From Agapanthus africanus (taxonomy: Eukaryota > Streptophyta > Magnoliopsida > Asparagales > Amaryllidaceae), in NCBI GenBank assembly GCA_030015575.1, contig CM057346.1, positions 560,610,315 through 560,674,314 on the forward strand: a DNA stretch of 64,000 bases, given 5' to 3'. Of this stretch, positions 45,474 through 56,524 are shown one piece after another. Position 1 is the stretch's first letter, and every line of letters begins with the position of its first letter. The notes below the pieces were generated by a model. It had not been told where the DNA came from. It made no database searches and saw only the letters and a list, made by a program, of their open reading frames with translations. Both the position numbers and the translations under genes were made by a program.

Positions 45474-48200
45474 ATGACTGGACTTAAGCTTCTACTAGAT
45501 AAAAACAAACTGAACGGGACCAACTATAAAGACTGGCTAAGGAATCTGAAGATCGCCTTGACTTATGATAAAGTATCATATGTCCTCACGGCTTCAGCCC
45601 CGCCCGTCCCAGGCCCAAAATCCTCAGTTGCGGACATAGAAGTCCGCAAGACATGGGACGCTGACTGTACCACGGCCACATGCCTCGCGCTTGCATCAAT
45701 GGATAACACACATCAAAAGCAGCACGAGGACATGGATATCCACGGGATACTGCTCCATACAAAGGAGTTGTATGGGGAGCAGTCCCGCGTATTACGATAC
45801 GAGGCATCAAAGAAACTGTTTCACATGCGGATGGCCCCTGGCACACCAGTAGCAGACCATGTTTTGAAGATGATAGCTCTTATAGAAGAGCTTGAGGACC
45901 TCGGATGGACTATGGACAATGAACAATATATAGATATTATTCTGCAGTCCCTCCCCTCCACCTTTGCTCAGTTCATAGTGAACTTCAACATGCACGGCAT
46001 GAAGAAGGACCTCCCTGAACTCCTTAATATGTTAAGGAGTGCAGAGAGCACTATGAAGTCAGCAAAGACTCCCGTTATGACGATTGGACAGTCTTCTTCT
46101 TCTCGCCCGAAAGCTAAGGCCAAGGGAAAGAAAAAGAAGAAACCCACTAATCCTAAGGGCGGAGTCAAAAAGGTGAAGGGAAAGGGAAAGTCCACGGCTG
46201 GAGACCCAGGGAAAGGCGAGTGTTTTCATTGCCACAAGACAGGACATTGGAAGCGCAACTGCACGGAGTACCTAAGTCTTAAGAAGAAGCATGGTGATGC
46301 TTCTGCTTCAGGTGCGTTTGTGACTGAAAACTGTTTTTCTATAAACTCTGCTTCCTGGGTATTGGATACCGGTTCAGGTTCTCACATTTGCAATTCTATG
46401 CAGGGGCTGAGAAATAGCAAGGTTTTGAAGACAGGTGACCATACTCTCCGCGTTGGAAATGGTTCCAATGTACATACAGTCGCAGTGGGAGAGTATCACT
46501 TGGGGTTGCCGTCTGGATGTATTTTGATTTTGAATCCATGTTATTTTGTACCTGATATGCTATGTAATATAATATCCGTATCTTTGTTGGACAATGAAGG
46601 ATATAATTTTGTGTTGCAGAACAATGTTATGAACATTCACCTGAATCAAATGTTGGTTGGGTATGGTACACTTAATAACAGAATATATGTCCTAAATCAA
46701 CACACAGTTTTCAGTATACAACACACTAATAAAAGAAAAATTTCAGAATTAAATGAAGCTTTTCTTTGGCACTGTAGACTTGGTCATATTAACGAAACAA
46801 GACTAAACAAGTTACATAAAGATGGATATTTAAACTCTTTTGAATATAAATCTTATGCGACTTGCCAGTCTTGTATCAAGGGTAAAATGAGCAAAACTCC
46901 GTTTACTGGACACGGAGAAAGAGCTACTCAGCTCCTGGGCCTCATACATAGTGATGTATGTGGGCCAATGTCTACACAGGCTAGAGGCGGTTTTTCATAC
47001 TTCATTACATTCACCGATGATTTCTCAAGATTCGGTCATGTATTTTTATTAAAGCACAAGTCCGACGCTTTCGAGAAGTTCGTTGAATATAAACAAGAAG
47101 TAGAAAAACAAACCGGCTTGAGTATTAAGATGCTTCGATCAGATCGAGGTGGTGAGTATCTCAGTACAGAATTTGCAAACTTCCTAAAAGAGAATGGGAT
47201 TCTCTCTCAGCTCACTCCGCCTTACACACCACAGCACAACGGTGTGTCAGAACGACGGAATAGGACCCTATTAGATATGGTCCGGTCCATGATGAGTGAC
47301 GCTGAGTTACCAGTCTCGTTTTGGGGGCATGCATTGGAGACTGCGGCGTTTCTGCTAAACAGGGTTCCAACCAAAGCCGTGTCTACCACGCCATATGAGA
47401 TATGGAATGGGAAGAGACCATCTCTTAAAAGAATTAAGATTTGGGGTTGCCCGGCCTATGTTAAAAAGCAGAATCCGGACAAACTCGAGACACGGTCAGT
47501 CATGTGTAACTTTGTGGGATATCCAAAGAATTCTTATGGATATCTGTTCTACCACAAAGAGGAACAAAAGGTGTTTGTTTCTCAGTATGCCACATTCTTG
47601 GAAAAAGAGTTTTTCACAGATAAAGATGATGGCAAGGTAGTAGATCTGGAAGAGGTTCTGGAGACACAAACTACAAATGACGATTTGGTTGAACCGGCTG
47701 TTGCAACAGAAACTGAAGAACCTCGGCCACTCCGTAGGTCTGGTAGGACTTCTCGCCCACCGGAGAGGTACTACGGTTTCCTCATTGATGGTGACAGAGA
47801 AGACTGTATCATGGAAGATGATGATCCTACCAGTTTTCAGCAAGCTATCACGAGTGGTGACTCTGTGAAGTGGCTGGATGCCATGAGATCCGAAATGGAG
47901 TCTATGTACACCAACAAAGTATGGACTTTGGACGTTGTACCCCCTGGGGTAAAACCTGTAGGGTGCAAATGGATCTTTAAAAGAAAGATTGGTGTGGATG
48001 GGCAGGTAGAGACCTATAAGGCAAGACTTGTGGCAAAAGGTTTTCGTCAAAGACCAGGTTTGGACTATGACGAAACTTTTTCGCCCGTAGCCATGCTTAA
48101 ATCTATTCGGATCCTACTTGCTATTGCTGCTCACTACGACTATGAAATCTGGCAGATGGACGTTAAAACAGCATTCCTAAATGGAGATTTAGAAGAATGA
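45474..48200 (+). CDS. gag-pol: Element C gag-protease-integrase-RT (N part), ending at a premature TGA
   Basis: ATG 45474 (MTGLKLLLDKNKLNGTNYKDW) opens 908 codons. Domains: gag (residues 1 to about 240), zinc knuckle CFHCHKTGHWKRNC (250-263), protease WVLDTGSGSH (active Asp about 298), integrase zinc region (about 430-465) and integrase core with Asp494, Asp557 and Glu593, a D-D-35-E spacing. RT starts near 800 (WIFKRKIG, LVAKGF, WQMDVKTAFLNG). A TGA at 48198-48200 truncates the protein inside RT, before the YVDD motif. Everything upstream is intact. The product would be replication-incompetent unless the stop is read through. Confidence 0.92.
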   Translation: MTGLKLLLDKNKLNGTNYKDWLRNLKIALTYDKVSYVLTASAPPVPGPKSSVADIEVRKTWDADCTTATCLALASMDNTHQKQHEDMDIHGILLHTKELYGEQSRVLRYEASKKLFHMRMAPGTPVADHVLKMIALIEELEDLGWTMDNEQYIDIILQSLPSTFAQFIVNFNMHGMKKDLPELLNMLRSAESTMKSAKTPVMTIGQSSSSRPKAKAKGKKKKKPTNPKGGVKKVKGKGKSTAGDPGKGECFHCHKTGHWKRNCTEYLSLKKKHGDASASGAFVTENCFSINSASWVLDTGSGSHICNSMQGLRNSKVLKTGDHTLRVGNGSNVHTVAVGEYHLGLPSGCILILNPCYFVPDMLCNIISVSLLDNEGYNFVLQNNVMNIHLNQMLVGYGTLNNRIYVLNQHTVFSIQHTNKRKISELNEAFLWHCRLGHINETRLNKLHKDGYLNSFEYKSYATCQSCIKGKMSKTPFTGHGERATQLLGLIHSDVCGPMSTQARGGFSYFITFTDDFSRFGHVFLLKHKSDAFEKFVEYKQEVEKQTGLSIKMLRSDRGGEYLSTEFANFLKENGILSQLTPPYTPQHNGVSERRNRTLLDMVRSMMSDAELPVSFWGHALETAAFLLNRVPTKAVSTTPYEIWNGKRPSLKRIKIWGCPAYVKKQNPDKLETRSVMCNFVGYPKNSYGYLFYHKEEQKVFVSQYATFLEKEFFTDKDDGKVVDLEEVLETQTTNDDLVEPAVATETEEPRPLRRSGRTSRPPERYYGFLIDGDREDCIMEDDDPTSFQQAITSGDSVKWLDAMRSEMESMYTNKVWTLDVVPPGVKPVGCKWIFKRKIGVDGQVETYKARLVAKGFRQRPGLDYDETFSPVAMLKSIRILLAIAAHYDYEIWQMDVKTAFLNGDLEE

Positions 48201-48206
48201 GTTTAT

Positions 48207-49400
48207 ATGGATCAGCCGGAGGGCTTCATTGACAGTGGGAGCAGCGAGAAAGCATGCAGATTGCTTAAATCCATATATGGGTTAAAGCAGGCATCTCGGA
48301 GTTGGAACATCTGTTTCGATGATGTTATCAAAGAGTTTGATTTCATCAAAAATCCAGATGAACCTTGTGTTTATAGGAAGGCTGTAGGAAGAGCTGTCAC
48401 ATTCCTCGTATTGTACGTGGATGACATTCTTCTGATAGGAAATGACATTCCTATGCTACAGTCGGTCAAATCATTCTTATCACTGAGGTTCTCCATGAAG
48501 GACCTGGGTGATGCCACATACATCCTGGGCATAAGGATCTATAGGTATAGATCCAAAAAGTTATTGGGACTGTCCCAAACCAGGTACATCAACACCATCC
48601 TAAAGAGGTTTAGTATGGAAGACTCCAAGCGGGGTGCCTTACCCGCTTGCCATGGAGTCACTCTCTCCAAGGATTCTTGTCCAAAGACCGATGAAGAGAG
48701 AGCTCGCATGAGCATTATACCTTATGCTTCGGCAGTAGGATCTATAATGTATGCGATGTTATGTACACGCCCAGATGTAGCTTATGCACTTAGTGTTGTA
48801 AGCAGGTATCAATCCAACCCAGGGGAGAACCACTGGACAGCTGTGAAGAACATTCTTAAGTACTTACGAAGGACTAAAGAATTGTTCTTGGTGTATGGTA
48901 ATAAAGATCTCCATATGGAGGCCTTTACCGATTCGAGCTTCCAGAGCGACAAAGATGACAGCAAATCTATCTCAGGGTTTGTGTTTACCCTCAATGGAGG
49001 GACGGTGAGTTGGAAGAGTTCCAAACAGGATACCGTTGCAGACTCCACGATGGAAGCTGAGTACATTGCTGCAAATGATGCCGCCAAGGAAGCCGTCTGG
49101 ATGAAGAAGTTCGTCTCGGAGCTAGGAGTAGTTCCAACCATTATTGATCCAATACCCTTGTATTGTGATAATAATGGGGCTATGGCGTTAGCCAAGGAGC
49201 CCAGATCCCATCAGCGGTCCAGACACATCCTGAGGCGATTTCATTTGATCCGGGAGATTGTAGATCGCCGCGAGATCGAGATTAAGAGAGTTGACACAAA
49301 GAACAACGCCGCGGATCCATTCACCAAGGCCCTCCCTCAGCCGCAGCATGAGCGACTTTTTGAGATGTTGGGTATGAGATACGCCAATAACTGGCCTTAG
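48207..49400 (+). CDS. pol: Element C RT (C part) and RNase H, same frame after the TGA
   Basis: The frame continues directly from 48201; the first ATG is 48207. It contains the RT palm motif LYVDDILLIGND (about 48412), RT thumb (RYINTILKRF), the Copia connection segment with CTRPDVAYALS, and RNase H (FTDSSFQSDKDD, STMEAEYIAA, YCDNNGAMALAKEP). It ends with NAADPFTKAL and a TAG at 49398-49400. No other lesion is visible. Confidence 0.92.
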   Translation: MDQPEGFIDSGSSEKACRLLKSIYGLKQASRSWNICFDDVIKEFDFIKNPDEPCVYRKAVGRAVTFLVLYVDDILLIGNDIPMLQSVKSFLSLRFSMKDLGDATYILGIRIYRYRSKKLLGLSQTRYINTILKRFSMEDSKRGALPACHGVTLSKDSCPKTDEERARMSIIPYASAVGSIMYAMLCTRPDVAYALSVVSRYQSNPGENHWTAVKNILKYLRRTKELFLVYGNKDLHMEAFTDSSFQSDKDDSKSISGFVFTLNGGTVSWKSSKQDTVADSTMEAEYIAANDAAKEAVWMKKFVSELGVVPTIIDPIPLYCDNNGAMALAKEPRSHQRSRHILRRFHLIREIVDRREIEIKRVDTKNNAADPFTKALPQPQHERLFEMLGMRYANNWP

Positions 49401-49414
49401 TGCAAGTGGGAGAT
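49401..49414 (+). other. Polypurine tract of element C
   Basis: TGCAAGTGGGAGAT immediately before TGTTGGATAT, the usual Copia plus-strand primer. Confidence 0.85.
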
Positions 49415-51477
49415 TGTTGGATATATATATGCCCTAGAGGCCATTATGTGATAGTGGATGTATCTATACATGTATATATATTCAGTTTGCATTCTTGCTC
49501 GACATGATAGTATGCTATCTGGTACTTCTTTATCTGACATGTTTATTTGATCATGCTTCTATTCATTCATACATGCTGATAAAGCCCTAAGGATATCGGC
49601 TTGACTACTCTGATTATGATGGAAATCATACTAGTGGGACATCTGTAGTCTATAAGCATATCCTGAAATGTCCCTAGTCGGAGGTGTATCGAGACGGGGC
49701 ATCGATATACCAGAGTAGACTAGCGTATATGATACTAGACCCATGTGATGGGCGATGGATGTTCCCACATTCATCGATGTTTGACATCAAGATCATATAC
49801 GGGTGCTCAGTGGTGACTGGGTACACTGGACGGACTCGCCGAGAACTCCTATATGGAATTATATCTATCGTCGGATAGCAGTTCTCAGGTGACACTGGTA
49901 CAGGTTAGTCTGTAGACCCGAGATCGTCATGGAGTCTTGTGTGTCCTCCCACTGCACTTTGATTGCCACCCTACCACGGCTCTACTGAGTCGTGCAAACA
50001 GGTGGCCGTTGGGTACAGTCCCGAGACACACGAAGACGATGAGCGATAGGAGGGGTTTCGTCTCTCCAGGTATTGGGAGTTGATGCTGTGCTGTGCCCGA
50101 CTGGTTATAGCAGCAAGTCCCTGGCCAGGGCTGCTGAGATTTGCTGATAAGTGTTATCAGTAGTTTCTCGAACTGTTATAGACCATTAACCGGCACGACT
50201 TATTGAGTTATTGGGGTCGACGTGACCATCCCTAGGCTCGATATGCAGCATATCTGACGAAGAGACCGGACTGTACGGTAGTGTTGCCGGATGGCTCGAC
50301 GGGAGTTGTAACAGGTTCGCTTGTCTTCTTCTTATCGCTCAATACCCGGGTGGCCGTTACGTTTGGCTGACCGCTTGCGGCTTGCGGGTGCTTGATATGA
50401 CCATCACCCACTGCCGGCGTATTGACGAGTCTTAGAGTCCCACACAGGAGTTACCTAGTCCAGGCGAAACGTTGTGGTGCGCGTATGCGATATGCGCTTG
50501 GACCCGATTAAAATACGTGTATGGGATACCGTATATTAATTGGGCGGCTTGCTAATGGTCGAGTCATATGTGATATGACCGGATTAGTGAATCAAGTGTT
50601 GATTCATTATTATTTTCTCACTACAAATCCTATCTTGTTTATGTTGTATGTATGCATGCATGTGTACATTCATTTTTGTTCATGCACATGTTGATGTGCA
50701 AGCACACATGCATACACACATCAAATTCTATCATGGTTGTTTATACAATGGAAATGGTGGATGTATAAGAATTACACCATGGTTGTATTTGGATAATTAT
50801 TGAATTTAAATTAAAGCAAAAGAAAATAAAAAATGGGTTAAATCAATTTGGAATTTCTACACTCTTCTAACTCAACCATGCTCACCTAACTTTTAGCCCA
50901 TAGTTTATTTTCTTATCATGCTTTTAATTTAAAATAAAATGATATCTAAATACTTAACCATGGTTGGTTAAGAGAAAGAAAAATATATATAGCCTTTTTT
51001 CTTTTCTCTTTGTTAAGATAATTCATTCTCTTCTTAAAAAGTCCATCATCTTCATCAACCTCCATGCTTAAGCTCTCTAGTTCTTACAAGAGAGTGAATC
51101 CTTCATAAAAATAGGATTTTGAAGTGAGATCCATAACCACAACTTCATTCTAATCAAGTCTAGCTCACTTGATTAGTGTGTTCTCTTTGTTTTACAAAGT
51201 TGCAAGCTTGGACGGGATAGCTCCGGGTGGATCGTCGTGGACGCAAGAGGAGGAAGAGTGGACCTTCTTCCAACACCCCAAAGTCAAAGGAGCAAAACAA
51301 AAACGGGAGCTACAAAGGTTGTAGCCTTCTAACCCTAAGCTTTTCTAGTTTTATGTTTAGCAAACCCTAATTTTCTAGGATCGATTCCTTTGCTTGTTAG
51401 TTTAGCACCATAAAAATGAAAACTTTAGGTCATGTGATGCTTGTAATCTCTTCATAGGGTGCTAATCTAACCTAACA
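49415..51477 (+). repeat. Element C 3' LTR
   Basis: 2063 bp, collinear with the 5' LTR without gaps; TATATATA at 50984-50991. Confidence 0.95.
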
Positions 51478-52459
51478 CCCAATGCAACCAGAACCCAGCC
51501 CAGAAGACTCAGCCTTCAAGACCACCTTTTGGCCGTGGAACCGCGGCCAAACCATGGCTATGGCCGCGGTTCCGTGGCCGGGTAGTGCGCGTAGTTGTGG
51601 AATTTTTTACCAAAAGCTGTGGCGGCGCTGAGTAGTCTTCCTAAAAGTATTTTTGTAAATACAGACATGCAGAGATTGTAAACCTAGGGTTTTTTATGTC
51701 CTATAAATAGAAGCCCAAATTCTTGTATTAGTTCATGCCTTCTTTCATTAATAAAATTCAGAAATCTTTTTGGAGAGCATCAATTTAGGAGTAAAGTTTT
51801 CAATTCTTGCCCTAGTTAAATTTAATTCCTTGCCCTAGTTAGATAGTTAGATCTTTTATTCTCTGCCCTAGATAAATGTTCTTCAATTCCCTAATGAGCG
51901 AGTAGTCTCCTCGCTTGTTAGGATTAGTTTTGAGGAAGGTTTGAGAGATGAAGATCTCTCACCCCTTTCTTGCCCATCACATATAATTAATAGGACTCCA
52001 TGCATACATGCACAGACCGCTCCCTACGGCACCCTATCCCACGAGGTAGCGGTGATACCGTAGTATAAATGCTCGATTGAGCGTTTTTTCCATGGAGGTT
52101 AGGGTAAGGATTGATAAAGGAAGGACAAGAAGCTAGAGGAAGAAACATCTTTCCGATGGTTCTAATTCCCTTTATTAGTAATTACCATAACTCCTAATAG
52201 ATCTTAATATGGGTATAGAAAGCGGTGAGATTTATTGACTTTCCAAACTTAACCTAAACCTAACCCTAGCAAGATTTAGATCTAGATTAATTTAGTTTTT
52301 TTAGATTTAATCAATCCGTTCACACGGTTCGGAATTAACTCGTAAGAGCGATTAGGAAATTCACAACATCCCTGTGGACCGACCCGTACTCACCGGCTAG
52401 CTACAAGCGACGCCGTTCTTGATTGCGGTTACTAAATATTTTTGAGATCAATCAAGTTT

Positions 52460-52547
52460 CCACACCTATTCTTGTAGATTCTTGATTGTTCATCTTTTCT
52501 TGTTTTGGGAATTTCGAGGACGAAATTCTTTTTGTAGTTGGGTATAA
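52460..52547 (+). pseudogene. Element T: last codons of the polyprotein and polypurine tract
   Basis: CCACACCTATTCTTGTAG completes the T reading frame to a natural stop (52475-52477). GAGGACGAAATTCTTTTTGT and a short purine-rich run follow up to the 3' LTR, the usual end of a plant chromovirus. Confidence 0.8.
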
Positions 52548-55133
52548 TGTAACACCCTAGTTTATTTATACCAATTCTAGTATTCTTTATTTATGGTATT
52601 TTCTTGATTTATTGTGTTTTGGGTGCGAATAGTGTATTTGACATTTGTATTTGCATCCGACCCGACCCGCATGCTTGAAACCAGTCTTGATTCATGTTTA
52701 TGATTTATCTTGACCTGTTACTAGACTCGTGCACTTTCATTTATTTGTACATTGCATACTCACATTTTATCTAGCATCTGCATTTTAATATAACATTTTA
52801 AGTCACATAAAATATTTTAAAAATACATTGCATAGCCTGCATGATACCCCTAACCCTGTGGTAGCATCCGCTCATCTTGTTCTCGTCCCGTTCAGTGAAA
52901 CGGACTTGTTTGGATGACTACGTGCACGTGCGTGCATTCGTTCTTGGGGGTATGCATTTTTCGTTACCCGGATATCCAACTTTAATTTTGGTCGGCATGT
53001 ATATTTTTCGTATTTTAAAACTGAATTTTAGACCCGACCCGGGCATGTTTTGGATTATGTTTATATTTACCAGAATATCAAATTTTATTTATATAATATT
53101 AATTTTATAAACTGATACAAATTAAAATTTAGTTAACTAATAAAAGATTTTTTTAAATTTAAATCTAAACTAATTTCCTAACAAACTAACAACCCCTTTC
53201 TCTCTCTCTCTCCTCTGCATATATATATTTATATATATATTTTTCTTTCTTATTTAATACACAGCCTCTTCTTCTTACTTCTTCTTCTTCTTTCTTCTTT
53301 CTTTTTCTTGATCTTGTTTGTTAATTCCGGTGATCACCGCCGGAGCCGGGATCATCGCCGATGATCCAGACGACCCAGAGGAAGTGCCTGGCTTGCGTGA
53401 TCACCCTCGTGCGTTTCCTGGACCCGTTCCGTGTGCCGTACATGCGTCGCGACATTTTGCCGACGTCGGACGTACCGTACACATCCGTTTCGTGATCCGT
53501 CGAGGCAAGTTAATCTTGCTACATGCTATATAACTCATTATATACCTATTTAAATAAATATCATACCTGTATTTAAAATCATGTACCCCATGTTTAGTTT
53601 TATAACTTTTCGATATTCCGTTTGCATCCATTCATATCATTTCAGATCTAGGTCATGAAAACTTATCTTGTCACATACTATATTACAACATACTGCACCC
53701 AATGGAATATTTACATCATATATTGCTTAGTTGTACATCCCACATTACCATTTTACAGTTTTACTGATTTCGGATACCCGTTTGCATCCATCTCATTTAA
53801 AATATATATAACTGCATCCATAGATCACATTAATACATAACACTGTGATATTAACACCCCATGTTTAATAAAGTGCATCCTAATTAGTATTGGAACTATA
53901 AATTTAACCCTAATCGATAATCGTGCATCCATATCTTTGAATTTATATCTATTTGGATACCATATCATATTATTCCATTTTTATTGTTATATTAGTACTC
54001 CATACTTGTTTTTGTGTACCCATACTTATTACAGTTTGATTATGAGCCCCCACTTGATACTTGTGCACTACCTGACGTGACCTGATACACTACTACTTAA
54101 CACGACTTGATACATGTGCACTACTTGACATGATTTGATTCCATGCACACTACCTGACATGACCTGATGTATCACAGCCTGACTTGATACCGATCTTGTT
54201 ACTAATGCCGACAACCTTGACCTGTTGTTCCTACGGACATTTCCTGTTGTCTATTCAGACAAACCTGTACCTGCTTGATCCTGTATTGGCATTAGCTCCA
54301 GATTTATCAATACCTGACTTAAACACATAACATGGGGGTATGAGGAAATCAATGATAAAACCTGACTTGTAACTCGACAGTTCGATACCTTTACTGATCA
54401 GTCTTACGGGTTAGGCCAGCCCCGGAATGATGCTGCTGACATCATTCGTCTTTACATACTACCTTTTACTGCCTAGCGGCACGTCTCGGATTCAGCCCGA
54501 GAGTCTTGACCGTGGTCCCGGGCACGCACGGGATACTATTGAGTTGCATCGACGATTCATTAAATTGATTTCAAAGACTTGAGAGTAGTTAGCCCGGTAG
54601 ACCAGTTTAGATTACTCACTGCACATCACCTGTGCCTTACCCTTCACTGTCCTTATTTATGTTACTGTTATACCTTATTTTCCGTTCATACTCGTACCTG
54701 CATGTCTTGCTACTCCTTGACTTTATTATTGTTTGATATTATGATGCACCGACTTCTGGGTTTTGCATTGCCCAGATCCTTTACCTTTGCTGCAGGCCGA
54801 GCAGGAGTATTTCAATGAACAGGCCGAGCAGTGAGGACCTGTATTAGTTTAGTTCAGTTCCTTTCAGTATTTTCATTCCTGATGTGAGCCCGCATTATGG
54901 GACGTGCATTCCAGTTTATTCTTGTACTGGATCTTTTAGCTTTCGCATTATTTTATTCTTGACTCGTTATTCTGGCTCATGGATATGTATTAGATAGTTG
55001 TTTATTATTTTTACTGTTCTTGATATCTCTACAGCCGTAATGTGACCGTGGAGGGATTTTTCCTATCCACATGTAGCATGGTTGGCTCTGTCACGTGCCT
55101 ATCTTAGCGCACTCTGGGAAGCGGGGTGTGACA
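52548..55133 (+). repeat. Element T 3' LTR
   Basis: 2586 bp, TGTAACACCC to GTGTGACA. It is slightly shorter than the 5' copy through microsatellite changes near 53200 and the loss of one GCATCCATATCTTTGAATT copy (present twice near 30740). Confidence 0.92.
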
Positions 55134-55920
55134 GAAAAGCAATACAAGGCAGGAGAGATAGAACTGTCAAACGCGTGTTAGAAAACAGTCAAGCTGCGAC
55201 TGCCAATTTCATACAAACAGAGACCGAAGTTCTTCGGGAACCTGATTCTCTTAAACTTCTGCCTTCCCATGAAAGGAGCTGACCACCATGTCATTAAACT
55301 GGGAGCATACGACCCCTAAGTCGTTAAACTGGGAATGTAAAAAAAATATGTGTAAATATAAAAAAATGTGTAAATAAAAGAAAAGAAGAAAAGCCGAAAT
55401 GATGTGGCAACTCACAATAAAAATTAGGGAGTTAAATAAATAAGAAAATAAAGCCGAAATGATAGGGCAACCGTGAATAAATAGCCAAAATGATAAGGCA
55501 ATCGTGACCTTCGTGATAAGAAAAAATAAAATGATAAAGCAATCGCGGTAAAAAAAATGGCGAATGATGAGTTGCTCCTGATACCATATTCCTGTGCAGC
55601 GATGCAGACGCCAACCAAAATTTTAAATCTCTGAATGTCCCAACGGCGAATGATGAGTCGCTCCTGGTACCATATTCCAGTGCAGCGATGCAGACGCCAA
55701 CCAAAAATTCAAATCTCTGAATGTCCCAACGGCGAATAATGAGTCGCTCCTGATACCAACAAAATCCTAAAATCCCCCCAACCCTACGGTTGGTTCCCAA
55801 GTTTACTACCGTATATAATCCACGGGCTCAAATAATTCTCATCACACCCATGCTCCACTGCAATCACCTGTCCAGCGGCCGGTCTCCGCCCTTGGAATTA
55901 TGCTCCATTTGGGAAGACCC

Positions 55921-56171
55921 ACTCATGTGTCCTCACGATACATGAGGAGAACAAACTTACAAGATCCTCTCGACTCGTAAGAAAACACCTTCGTGGGATA
56001 CTTACGACTCACGAAGGAAAAACACACTTGGGAGTCCCCACGACTCCTAAGGAGAAAGTACACCTATGAGATCCTTTCGATTCGTAGGGAGAAAATGTTT
56101 TTATGGAACCCTTACGGCTCATAAAATTGAAAAGTCATAGGTGATAGGGACCTAAACCTGTCTCCTAAGCC
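55921..56171. repeat. Hairpin block 5 (element B)
   Basis: Same hairpin series as in element A. CTCATGT 55922-55928 pairs with ACATGAG 55940-55946. CCTTCGTG 55988-55995 pairs with CACGAAGG 56010-56017. GGAGTC/GACTCC flanks CCCAC, where A has GGAATC/GATTCC around CTCAC. TTTTATG...CATAAAA closes the fifth. Confidence 0.82.
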
Positions 56172-56524
56172 ATCGCTCCCCAACAGGGTAAGGCAAATGA
56201 TGAATTGCTCCTGGCACCTGTGCTTCAGTGTTAGCAACGCTAATGCCGACCCTAGCCCCAAAATTCCAAACTTTTGACCCAATAGACCCCTAAGTCGGTA
56301 AACCGGGAACAGATGACCCCTAAGTCGTTAAACTGGGAATGAGGGAAATCCCCTCACGGCAGATGATGATTCGCTCTTTGTACTCTATTCCAGTGTAGCG
56401 GTGCTGATGCCAAACCAAAACCAAAATCTCCAAATCCTCTCATGGCAAATGATGATTCGCTCCTGGTACCATATTCCAGTGTAGCGATGCTGATGTCAAC
56501 CCAAATCACATCAAATCAACAATC

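Larger units (their letters stand above)
40912..51477 (+). mobile_element. Element C: Angela-type Copia retrotransposon, near-intact
   Basis: 10566 bp, with two LTRs of identical length, a tRNA-iMet primer site, a leader of about 2.5 kb, a full gag-protease-integrase-RT-RNase H reading frame broken by one TGA, and a purine tract before the 3' LTR. The LTR start (TGTTGGATATATG then TATGCCCTAGAGGCC) and the long leader resemble the Angela/BARE group. The innermost and youngest insertion in the window. Confidence 0.93.
36810..52454 (+). mobile_element. Element L: non-autonomous Athila-like LTR element, split by element C
   Basis: LTRs of 1359 bp and about 1338 bp (after removing C) start (C/T)GTTCATATC and end ATCAATCA. 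A near-perfect tRNA-Asp primer site sits at 38171 and a polypurine tract with GCTCGAGGACGAGC...AAGCTTGGGGGTA precedes the 3' LTR. Both are hallmarks of the Athila group. The 2.4-kb internal region has one 301-codon ORF of unknown function and no gag or pol. Confidence 0.88.
40546..52454 (+). repeat. Element L 3' LTR, split by element C
   Basis: The segments 40546-40911 and 51483-52454 are collinear with the 5' LTR. The Copia element C occupies 40912-51477, with the cccaa duplication at 51478-51482. TATA box at 51702-51710. Confidence 0.9.
29346..55133 (+). mobile_element. Element T: Tekay/Del-type chromovirus (Ty3/gypsy), split by element L
   Basis: LTRs of 2615 and 2586 bp begin TGTAACACCC and end GTGACA. 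A tRNA-iMet primer site (TGGTATCAGAGC at 31970) and a purine tract before 52548 bound the internal region. Gag, protease, RT, RNase H, integrase and a chromodomain-like tail are present but broken by nonsense codons and two frameshifted zones. The long LTRs and C-terminal chromodomain indicate the Tekay/Del group. Exact gaaaa repeats flank it. Confidence 0.92.
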
